Below, piece by piece: positions 42,682 through 53,600 of a stretch of DNA of 56,212 nt. Within the stretch, counting starts at the first letter, position 1. Every line of letters begins with the position of its first letter. Both the position numbers and the translations under genes were made by a program. This DNA is from Ciona intestinalis (taxonomy: Eukaryota > Chordata > Ascidiacea > Phlebobranchia > Cionidae), in contig NC_020173.2 in assembly GCF_000224145.3 (NCBI RefSeq), positions 4,901,988 to 4,958,199 of the forward strand, read 5' to 3'. The notes under the pieces are model-generated. The model saw only the letters and a program-made list of their open reading frames with translations. It ran no database searches and was not told the origin of the DNA.

Positions 42682-43289
42682 TCACGCATCTCTACCGCGC
42701 ATTGGCGGAGCGTTTGCGTAAAAGTTTACGCCGCTTGGTGGCATATTCTTTGTATTGTTTGGCATCCAACTTGGTGGATACTCACGGGACGATAAAGACC
42801 CTAAAATGAAACAAAAAATATGTTATTGATAATGTTTGTATGTGATATTCTTCGCTTACCTCTCGAAGTTGCGTTGCTGGATAAATCAATACGAGAGGAG
42901 ATAGAGGTATGGTTGCCTGATATTGTAGATACTGGAGAAGTCCGCTCAATTTGGCTCCTATGTGATGGGTGCCATACTTTAGGCATGTAACCCGTTTTGA
43001 CCGGTACGAAGTGGATTCGTTGTAGATTTTGTCGAGCGGCCATGATGGACGCTGTGTTTCCATTAAAATATCTTGTTGTAGGTAGATGGGTATTGCTGCG
43101 TGGCGGGGGTGAGATATATTGACCGTTTTCAAGATTGTGCAGGCTTTTCCTTGTCGATTCTGCACTTCCGGGTGTGTTAGTCTTCTTTTTCCCACGCGCA
43201 AACACTTTAGCGCTGCAAGCAGACAAAACAAAAGCCAAGACGATGCTTCCGATTAAAAGACCGACGAGCACAGGTGTCGTAACTTCCAT
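42682..43289 (-). CDS. Small single-pass membrane protein, unknown
   Basis: Exons 43289-42860 and 42800-42682 join in phase (60-base intron) to give 182 residues. The N-terminus is a hydrophobic helix (VLVGLLIGSIVLAFVLSACS, about residues 7-28) followed by a basic stop (KVFARGKKK), so it is either a signal-anchor or a very short-ectodomain protein. The cytoplasmic-type remainder is polar and Ser/Thr/Pro-rich, with SPPPRSNTHLP in exon 1 and YPPSWMPNN, NMPPSGVNFYANAPPMRGRD in exon 2. The second exon is too short for simple ORF finding and was recovered from the acceptor TTCATTTTAG. No upstream exon with a signal peptide was found. I do not recognise the family. Confidence 0.6.
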
Positions 43290-43436
43290 TGCAGAAGGTA
43301 TGTGTTATACAATGCTCTCCACTTTGCAGTGGTATTTTAGTTTATGCCTAATGCTGGGAAAATGTTGTACCTTTTATTCCTATAATATGCTTATCTTAAA
43401 GAAGAAGCACGTCTTAGAAACTTGCTGTTTACTTAA

Positions 43437-43630
43437 TATAGTAGGGTGGGGAAAGATAGGACACCGTTTTATTATATTCTCTTGTCCCATTTAGTAATAA
43501 TAAAAAAGGGACATTCAAAGAATTATAAAACCACATCTTCACGACTCCCATAGACGGTTGTTTAAAACACGATCAGAGTATTTGGATATTATGTGCTAAA
43601 CGTTTCCTGTTTCCCTCTCACCTTACTATA
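43437..43630 (-). mobile_element. Full-length MITE, reverse orientation
   Basis: TATAGTAGGGTGGGGAAAGA to TCCCTCTCACCTTACTATA; the segment between AGACGGTTG and TTTAAAACACG has a small deletion relative to other copies. Confidence 0.85.
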
Positions 43631-43839
43631 CTATAAATCTCACATGTTTGCTACATTTTACTGATATACTCGTTTCTACACACTGCTTTGGATACTACTA
43701 AAGTAAAAACTAAACCTTGTGTATTGGATTCATAAATACATTATCCGTTGCTTGATATTTCAAGAATTCGCCTTTTTTGTTGTTCCCCATTCCACTGCTG
43801 CTTTGACACATCAGAGAGATATAATTACCTTGTTATGAG

Positions 43840-43945
43840 AGGTCGCGCCCCTCTGCGCGCTGCCGAACGTTGCATGCGCGACGGACAATAGGAATTATGA
43901 CGTAAAAACGTCAAAATTGGTTGACGCCCTTGAGTATATAATGCT
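43840..43945 (+). promoter_or_regulatory. Promoter-like GC-rich segment with CRE half-sites and TATA
   Basis: A GCGC-rich stretch (CTCTGCGCGCTGCCGAACG) is followed by TATGACGTAAAAACGTCAAA, then TTGGTTGACGC and TATATAATG near 43934. The order resembles a compact promoter reading rightward, but no gene is seen downstream on that strand. Inference only. Confidence 0.3.
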
Positions 43946-44099
43946 TAAACACGCGCGATTGTTTTTAGAAAGCGCAATTAACCCGGTAAGCGTTTACAAT
44001 AGAAAGGATATGCAGCGTTTGTTGTGTACGGCAATGTATAATAAAAAGCTTTTTACACAATGTTTTCAAAACACCCACATTCTGTCATGATAAATTTGA

Positions 44100-44105
44100 T
44101 TTATT
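44100..44105 (-). terminator. Candidate APC poly(A) signal
   Basis: Minus-strand AATAAA about 570 bases beyond the APC stop codon. Confidence 0.4.
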
Positions 44106-44269
44106 TAACGTAAAAGAAGAAACGATAAAGAATTTCTAGACCTTAAAACGAAGTTTCGTGTCTTGATATTTCAATTGCAAAACAAAAGTGAATCTTTACG
44201 AGCGTCAGGGCCGGTTTATATTTAAACTGCACGAGTTGTATCCGGCGCGGGGATCTTCAAAGAGATTTA

Positions 44270-44307
44270 TGACGTCATAAAACAACACGTCACGAGCAAT
44301 GACGTCA
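44270..44307. promoter_or_regulatory. Pair of perfect CRE palindromes
   Basis: TGACGTCA at 44270-44277 and again at 44300-44307, 30 bases apart (about three helical turns), with a CACGTCAC half-site between them. Confidence 0.45.
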
Positions 44308-44673
44308 TACTTGAAGGGGGAAGCGCGTGAGATAAAATGGTAGTTTGGGACAGCTGGTGAACCGAAATATAAAATCTGTTTAACATTCGGTGGGTTGACT
44401 CGGAGAAAGTTAGTTTGCTGTTTTCACACGGATTCAGCAGCGGTTAGGGGCGACAGACAAGCACCACGCCTTGATAGCAGTGAAAATAGGGGCAGTTCAA
44501 GAAAAGAAACGAAAAAAGAGAAAGAATACTGGCGATGGCACCAAGAAACTGAGTAGAACAAAATATAAAAAGCAACAAAATAAAAAATGTACCGCCGATT
44601 AATAGAATTTGCTAAACATCCGAAACAGATATGGCACCAACACGTCTAAGATTAAGCAATTTCGACGTACGTT

Positions 44674-47600
44674 TTAAACCGTCGTCTGTTTTCTTGTGAG
44701 ATCAAGTTTGTGATTTGGTTCCTCTTCCTCGCTCTCACCTATTCTGTATGGACGGTAGTTAAAGGGCGCCACCTCCTGGACAACACGGCGCACGGGTGAC
44801 GGGAAGGGGAGGGCGCCCTCACCCGGATTTCGTCTTGACGGGTTTTCGACGACCTAAAGGAATAAAACGTAAAAATAAAACTAACAAGTTTTTGGTGGAA
44901 ATGGATATATGAATAGAATTTACAACATAACAAACTGTAACTGGGTTGAAATATAAACATTTGCAACAATAATATTACGAGTTATGGAACTGACAAACCA
45001 ACGTATGGGTTGAAAACGTGTTGTTTTCACCAAGTGCATGGGTTAAATACACAGTACAACAAAGTGCGTGCATGGTGTGCATGCGTAACTACTAACTACA
45101 TTTATTTTGGTCGACAGACATTACAACAATGATGCATTTGACCTTACAGTCAGTGTACAAAAACATATTGTGGGGTAAGATGGGATACTGTTAGCACCTA
45201 AATACCAAATTTGCTGATCTGGGTTGAAACAATTAACAACACTCTTTAAGAGTCCTGGGCTAGGGAGGGGGGGGAAACTCTACGAGAAAAAAAATGAAAC
45301 GTGTCCTATTTTACCCCACCCTACCATACACATAGCTTTACATGCTTGGGAAATATTTGTTTGTTTATTATCTTGAACTGAAGGTAGATACAAAGTACGA
45401 CAATCATGCTGTTACCTCATAAAACAACCGTGCACTTGGGCTCTGACCTGAAGCCACAGAAACCGATCTCTTGTCAGATGATGTAGCTATCGATGCTTGT
45501 GATCCGTGTTTCCTCCCACTTGCTCTGTTCCCTGCTGCGGAGGTTGCAGAAGAAGAAGACTCCATGCTGATCTTTCGACTGTGGATGCGCGAGTCCCCTG
45601 TGCGCCGCCAACCTTGGTTTGTTTTATCAGCAGGTGATTTGCTGTTGACGATGATGCGTGATTTAGCAGAAGGAGATTTCGGGACATGCGCTCCAGGGCT
45701 CATGTTTCTTGCTGTTGGGTAAATATTCATTCGAGTGCTTGGCTGTTGGTACACGTCCACTGAGCTACTGCTACCATTACTTGCGCTGCTACTCGATAAA
45801 GATAAACTAGAAGACTGGCTACCAGCATTAGACGGTGTGCGGTGTGGTCTTTCAGGTGTTCTTCTCACTTGCTTAGACTGTAGACTGGAGCTTGTGGAAC
45901 CAGTTTTACTTTTTGTCCAAGTCCCAGAGTTAAACCCAGTGCTAGAGTCTTCTGATTCTATTACACGATCCGATTGGTTTTGTACCACTTTGCCCCTTGT
46001 TGTAACTTGGGGCTTCTTAGGCGTCTTTCTGGTGGGAGATGGAACAATATTCTTAGCCTCATCGCTTGGTGAAAGCAGCTTTTTCAAACCTTTCCATAAA
46101 GTTTTGCTTTTCTGCTGCGGTTCACTCTGTTTTTTTGATTTAACTGCCTTAGGCGGTGACTTAGCCGGCTTTTTCGGCACTTCTGGTTTTCTAGACATGC
46201 TCTGGAGCAGAGCTTGGCTTGGTTCGTCCTGTATAAAAGTTCCCTGCTTGATAAGTACCGGTCGAGATACATGTTGGAACTGGTTAGCTAATGTAGATGC
46301 AGGAACCACTTGAGCAGTTTTACCTTCAAGCTGCTGAACCACCAAGTCACCCCTGGCGGCCATGGATGCAACACCATTCAACATGATCGAGTTGACGTGT
46401 TTTAAAGGAGGATAAATCTGTGTTACACTGGACTGATAGCCTGCGTGGGCACTGCGCGATCTGGATGGTTTCCCATGAGGATTCCCACCACATGTGGGCT
46501 GCATCTGCTTGGAGTAAGTGGAAGATGCATTTGTCTTCCGATGAGATCTTCCCGGAGATGTTTCCGCCAACTTCCCCATGGAAGAAGAGATCGGGAGCTG
46601 CCGGGATTGATGCGGAGGATGACATTTATTACATGGACTCTTACTCCTCCCACTGTTCCTGTTGTTCCTCGGATGTTCCCTGATCCTTGCACTGGAGGAG
46701 CCAGTGGAAGTATTATCCTTATGCTTATTCGGGTATCTGAGATTCTCTCTCGGCTTCCCTGTGATGGGACTTCGATAAATCTTCTTGCCTCCCTTGACAA
46801 CAGGAGGCTTGTCATCCGAGGAAACTCTTTCAACATCCTTCCCTTTTGAAATCTTCGGCCTCCCGGCATTTTGCGTCTTCACGAGCGACTTTGCGTCTCC
46901 CCCGAGCACAAGAGAGCCGATAGAGATCTCAGAACCGATTGAATCCCCTACAGATGGCTGGCGTGAGAGGCGATAATAATCTTCATTAGTCTGAGTGCCA
47001 GTGCCTGCAGAAGTTATACTGAAACTGTTACTAGTGGGGTCTGGTGATGTGAGAGATACCAAGGAGAGCGGGCTGATGGCATTAAGAAGGTGTTGTCCTT
47101 GTGGGATACCTTTGTTCATTTCAACCCATATAGCATTGCTTTGGTAAGTAGAATCAGCTTGCAAAGTGGAAGGTCTATGATGATTTTCATTGTAATGACT
47201 GTGCATAGGCTCAGGGGGTGGGTTCTGTAACAATACAATGTTAATTGTAAATAACAAAAACAATACAGGTTAAATTTATACAGTTTTATAAGGGATACTG
47301 TGAACACTTAGATCTCATATTTCCTGATCTTGTTTTTAACAATTAACAACACTCTTTTAGAGTCGCAGTGACATGGTTATATAATTTTTAAATATTTTTT
47401 GTTAACCACCAAATGGGACGCGAAAAAAGATTGAAAACATATCCCATCTTACCCCATCCTAACATACACTGTATATTTGTAAGGATTACTCACCATATTA
47501 TAAGTAGCACTTGGTATGGCTGATGATATACACGCATTCAACAAATCATTCCCTTCACCATCTGAGTCGATTTCTATTGAACTGAGAGAGCTATTGTTGC

Positions 47601-50600
47601 CCGATAAATGAAACGGGGTGTCTTCAACCTAAACATTATGTAAAAATTAAATTTACCTCCTTTTTTTTAAATAATTAGTATACAAACAGGACAAACATAT
47701 TTTGATAAATCTGAATAGTGGATACCCTAACAGTTAAAAAAACGTTTAAAGGTCTATGGTGGTTAATACGTGTGATGAGCCAACTTTGCTCTTTAACTCA
47801 AGGATCCCCTACAAGTACAAACTATATCATCTCACCAATATAGAATATATGTGTGTTAGTGGGTAATGGACTAAATACAGCATAAATCCAAGCTCCTCAA
47901 GGACCTCACCCACACAGAATAGAAAAAATGAAGGGTGTATCAGTTATTTCAAAGTTAGATTTTTACTAAAGAAACTTACTCCGAAATTGAGAGGATTATC
48001 CTTTACAACATTAATTAAATCCTCCCCATAATGCTGAGATGCAGATGCTGCTTCTTCCTTTGCTTCCAGGGATGATTCAGAGGACTTCCTGGACTTCTCC
48101 TCCTTCAGTACTGGAGGAGGAGTCCTCACAGGTATCTTTGATTGAGTCGGACTTCTTTTAGGAGGACTCTCATCATTTGTCCTCCCTGGAAGAGCTTCTG
48201 GTCCTTTAGGAACAATCTTTGTCTCACTGTCGATGGTCAAAGCACTGAATATTGTGTAAGCACCTACGGAACCTTCGGTTTTAAACTGTTTAATTTCATC
48301 TGAGTGTGGAAGAGAAGTCACATATCCAGTGCCCGAGGTACAGGTCTCAGTGTTTTGTATAGTAAGGCTCTCTATCTGCTTGTTTAGGTTGTTTAATATC
48401 TCTTGGCTGCTACTGCATGTAGGGTTGTTTGGGACTTCAGCATGCTGGAATAAATCTGTGTTGTTTTGTTCACTTTTATTGTTGGATTGAATTGTTGGTT
48501 TATCTGATTGTGTTGTTGTAGAATATTTCATTTCCTGTGGTGGCTCTCGGTGTTGCTCAACCATTTGTTTTTGTAGTTGTGCGAAATCGTAATTATCACT
48601 GCCTGATTCGATGGTTATGTTGCTTAGCGAAGTAGAGCAAGACATTTCAACTGGTGTGCCTTCTGTCATGAAGGTGTTTGGTCGACTTTGGAGAAAAGCT
48701 TGGACTTTGACATTATTTGACATCGAAGGGAAAGGCACCAAACGTGATGCAACGTTACACGGTGACTGACTTGTAGTGGGCGTTGTAACATCTGTGCGCT
48801 GTTTTTCGAAAACTTTTAGCTGTTTCTTGACACTGTAGCTTTCATTGAGCGTCTCCACAGTCTTTATCACTTCTCTGCATGTTTTAGATCTCCTAGCAGC
48901 GTCAGATGCATCCAGAGCACTCTGGTTTAAAGTTATATCCTGGCTAGTCAAGGTCATATCTGATGCATCTAATGTATCGGACTTGGATGGATTAGAAGTG
49001 GTTGGATGTGCGTGTGTTTCCTTATCTTCATCACTAAGACCTGGGGCCTCTGAGATTTTCTTCTCAATATACTGTAGTATGGGCATGCCTTGTAGCTTAT
49101 TCTCAGCCGCGGCAAGGGAACTGTCAATGTCAAACTTGCGAACAGGACGGACTTGGGCTGGAGGGGAGAGAGGAGACTGCTTGGAGATTGGTTCTTCTTT
49201 CTTAGGAGCAGGTTTGACAGGATGTTTGGACGTGTTAGCTTTTCTTCCCATCGATTTATCCTTGCCACGACTGGAAGGCTTTGTACTTGAAGACCTGCTA
49301 GATGATCTATCAAATAAAAGAATTAAAGTAAGCCAATATTTTAATGATAATGATATAAAATTTTTGTTACATATATAGTCTGTTTCAATTTTTAATGGGC
49401 AGACGGACAAAAATAAATTTTAAAGTTTCAAAAAAACTCACTTTTTCGGAATTGCTGACTGGATGCAAGCTTGCAGAAGATCCTCGCCATCACTGAGACT
49501 CCCAAGTGATCCTGAATCACTCAGGTCATCCACATCACCTAAGTCATCTATCCTATCAAGATGATCGTTTTCGTCAGTAACTGGAAGAGCATGATCGGAC
49601 TTGCTCCCGGAAGATGTAGATGCGTGTGTTCCGGAGCTACGAGAGGATTCTGGGAGCGATGCGAGATGAGCAATGTTGGAAGATCGCGAGGTTGATTTGT
49701 GGGAACCGGTACGTGACTTGAGTGGACTTGCTCCGGATGTTGACTTCACGAATCCCTCGTTATGATCACGAAGAACGCTGATCTCGCTCAAAGAGGTCAT
49801 GGGGGAAAGAGTCCCCTCACATCCGTAGTTTTTTATCTCATCAGCAGTCGGGAGCGAAGTGATGTAGCCGGCTTGTGTAACGAAACGATTCCCAGCTTTT
49901 TCAAGCTCCGGATGTGAGGAGTCAGTAGATGTTTTTAGGATGCCAAGAGGCGCAACTTTGTCTCCACCAATAGAGAGACCACTGAAAGCAGTCATGTCTG
50001 ACATGGCAGGCTCAGAGTTGTAGCACTTAATCTCGTCATTTTGTGGCAAGCTTGTCACATAACCTGCTCTCACATGTTCAGACGCTCGACTTAACTGTTG
50101 AAGGATTTGAGGCTTCTTTTCTTCCTTTTGCTCGCTGTTGGAAACATTTGGTTGAGCGTTGGGTAAAGGCTTTGAAATATAACTAGGGTCTTTGAGAACG
50201 TCATTAAGATTGCTATAAGAACGACTTCTGCTGACTGGCATTGACTGACCAGGGCTGTCTGGTAATTCACTTGGGCTGATCACACCACTGCAGAATCGAG
50301 AAGGTTCACTTTCAACTTGACTTTGCACAGATGGAGCTTCAAATGAGCTGAGGGAACACATGGATGAACAACGACTGAACATCATCGGCGTTTCCTGGTA
50401 ACCCTTTGGGGTCATTGTCCCACTTTTTCTACCCCTGGTCGAAAAAGCAGGAGTCATTGCACCAGGTTGAAGATCAACTTTATCATCCTCCACATTGTTG
50501 TGGTAAGCTTGCTCATTTTTCTTCTGCGCGTTCTGGTCTCCATGAATGTTTTGGTCATCCTCTTCCTCACATGGGAGATCACTTATCGCGCTTCGAGGAG

Positions 50601-53600
50601 TGAAGCACGCTGGAGTGTCTTCCACTTTGTATTCCTTAGGTTGATCCTGGTTGATTGCATTTTCATCACCAGCATCACGGAAGAGAGGGTCCTCTTGCTC
50701 TTCTCTATAAATTGCACCAAAGTTGGTGGGTGTCTCTTCTGCATCAAAACTCTCTTCATCAGCGTAGAGAATTCGCTGTTCCACAGAGAAATCGACTTTA
50801 GCAGGAGGTTTATGTCTCCTTGGTGCAATTTTCAAAGCTTTATTGCCAACAACTGCATTGCCCATACTTTTCCCTGGGACCTCAGGTTTAGTAGCAATAG
50901 CAGAGGACTTTTTGGGCATTCTCGTGGCAGATTTCTCGTAAATTTCTTCCGTTCTTGGACTCTGAATTCCTGGGGTTTGACTCTGCTCATCAGTAAATTG
51001 AAGACTATAATTAACCGGAAGATCATCTTGATCCATTCCATAATCATCGTTCATATGTCTCAACTTCTCTTCTAAATCATCAGGCATCCTGGAAGGGCTC
51101 AACATTTTCTCAGGGTTTCCATTACCGCTCTGGTTCGGGTTCCACAACTCAGTGTTGTTGCTGTTGTTGTTAACACTGTGGTAATGTCCCCATGTCTTTG
51201 CTGCTTTGAAATCACATTGTGGTAACTTTCCGTATAAATTACCAGATTTAGTCCTGGACGATGGTAATGAGTTACTGAAAGGATTTTGATTCTGGTCCGC
51301 AAAAGATGTCGCTCTCGATATATTGTTGTTAAACTGAAGATGACTTGAAAGTGGATGGTTCTGGAAGACCCCGGAGTTAGAAGTAGGAGCTCGAAGCATG
51401 TTTTTGCTCCCTGAGTCCTCCCATGCTCTGAATGGAAGACCTGGAGACGGGGAATAGGTTTGCTGAGGAAGATTGCCGAGACTTCCGGAGTAATGAATGC
51501 CAGGTGATAGATGGGAGTTTACTCCAGACTTTTGCACAAACCCAGGTTCCTGTGAAGGAAGAATATTATTACAAACCAATATTGTTAAACGGGGAGTAAT
51601 GTTTGGTTTTATCTGTATTTTTGTTATTCAATTAAAATCGTTTGGCAAAAAAATATTGCAAACTCATAGTAACATCAATGAACAAAAACGGACAACAATA
51701 AAACCAGAATGCTGCCTAAAGATATTGAATGAAAGTAACTTTGTGTTGTTGTAACACTGGTTCTTTTATTTTATACACCTCGTGCCGGCTTACAAGTTAT
51801 GAATGAAATTGTTTGTGTTGTTTTTAACTTCTAATAGTGACCGCACCATACAGTGATTACATGTACAGTATAGAACAACAAACAATAGAAAAGTTGACAC
51901 GCAATCAACCAACCTGCAGACTGAGGCGAGCCATTGAGTTTTGGTTGGTGGTTATATGCGCGTGGTGACGAGGGGAGAAATTTTCAGATATTTCTGGGGC
52001 ATTTTTTGATGCAAGTTGAATGTCTGCTTCAAGCTGGCGAAGTTTGCGAGTCTGGGGGATATATTGAATATGTTTGCTATATGGCATATGAGACTTAAGT
52101 ACAAAAAATAATTGTGTTTTTGAGAGAAGAGATTTTTACTTATATGTTATGTCTAATGGCAAAGACAGCAGAATACATTGATGGCTGAGTAAACCAATTT
52201 TACCAAGTTATTATCGATTGCTAAAAATTCCCACTATGTTTTTAAGTTTAAGAAGGTTTCGTTATTTGAGTTTTTTCTATAAGAATAGAACTGTTAGAGC
52301 TACTGTACTTGCATTGTGTGTTTAAGACATGTATTTGTATTTCGCATATTTCAGGATAGTAAATCTAAACTTCTGTAAACAGGCCATATATTATGCTTAT
52401 AGTTATACAACTACAGCCTCAATCATTAAAAAGTAAATAACTCATAAAAATAATGTACTTGTAGTGTAGGCATATCTCCTTTGGTTTCATTTTGAAACAC
52501 TGTGTTCAGCCGATCCCCACGATTAGCAAGCAAGTTTCTCAAAGCTGCAGCACTTCCTTGAGCTATCACTGTATGCTTGGAGTGAATCAACTTTTGTAGT
52601 TTATTCACTGCACCAAGTTCACGCAGTGTCTGCTGGTCCGTCTCATCTCTGTGGTAGAAATACATATATTTTAGAAAACATTTTTAGTAAATAGTAAATA
52701 AAAATTAAATAGTAAATATAGTAAATAAAGAATTTTACAATTTTTTTAAAATAGCTAAAAATATATAAATAGAGTAAAAGAATAGCATCAACTAAAATTC
52801 TGTTATTCTTTTGGTTTTATTACCTAATGTATTGGTATTTTAAAGTAATAAACGTACTAGTTTCATCTATTTTTTACAGTGGGTCTAGTTTCCAATATTT
52901 AACTGTTACCGAGAAAAAATGGTTTAAAATATTTTTCTATATGAAGTTATAATCTCAAACATACTATACAGTCTATTAATTTGGTAAAGTGAATATTATT
53001 AAGAAAACACATACTCTTGTAAAGGGAGGGGCATTGGAATATTGAATGGGATAATTATAAGATAACAAAAACTGCATAGCAGCCATAGTTTGCCATACCT
53101 AGCAGAAAGATTCCACAGTGTTCCACAAGCATTGCTTACAATGGTTAAACTAGCTGAGGTAAGCTGTTGGAGGAGGGTTTGTAGGCAGTTGTGTTCTCGC
53201 AAAATCTACAAAAGTATCATGTTTTTACAATTATTAAAAAATTACTTGGGGTGACAACGTGACATATAAAATGCTGTTACACACAGTTGTCAAACTTAGA
53301 AAACTCTTTAGTTAATTGGCAAATGCACTACATTTTGGTTCTAGTCATTTGTATATACACATAACCACAGCAGTTTTAGGTTAAAAACTTAAAACCGAAA
53401 ACACAAATTTCACCTCACAGGTCACATGGCTTTACAACTATCAGCAAAAATATATTGGGTTTTATTTTAAGGTCTCCATATACATGAATAATGTATATGC
53501 GGCATGAAATTACAGATGATATGCTACTGGTTTTGATAGGGATGCTGGCACTTTCACAGCTGTGTTTGGAAACCAATCAACTTGGTATTGTTGTTAAATT

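Larger units (their letters stand above)
43290..44673. other. Small-gene promoter, MITE, and APC 3' UTR region
   Basis: From left: upstream DNA of the small membrane gene, a MITE, a CpG-richer stretch (about 43840-43990), and the probable APC 3' UTR with CRE palindromes. No coding exon is recognised. Confidence 0.5.

Noticed and set aside
45471..46976. Several plus-strand open frames opposite APC
   Set aside because: They are antisense shadows of the Ser-rich APC exon, with no domain and overlapping a perfectly phased coding exon.
48845..51075. Long plus-strand frames at 48845-49378 and 50467-51075
   Set aside because: Antisense shadows of APC exons with 15- and 20-residue repeats and SAMP motifs on the minus strand.
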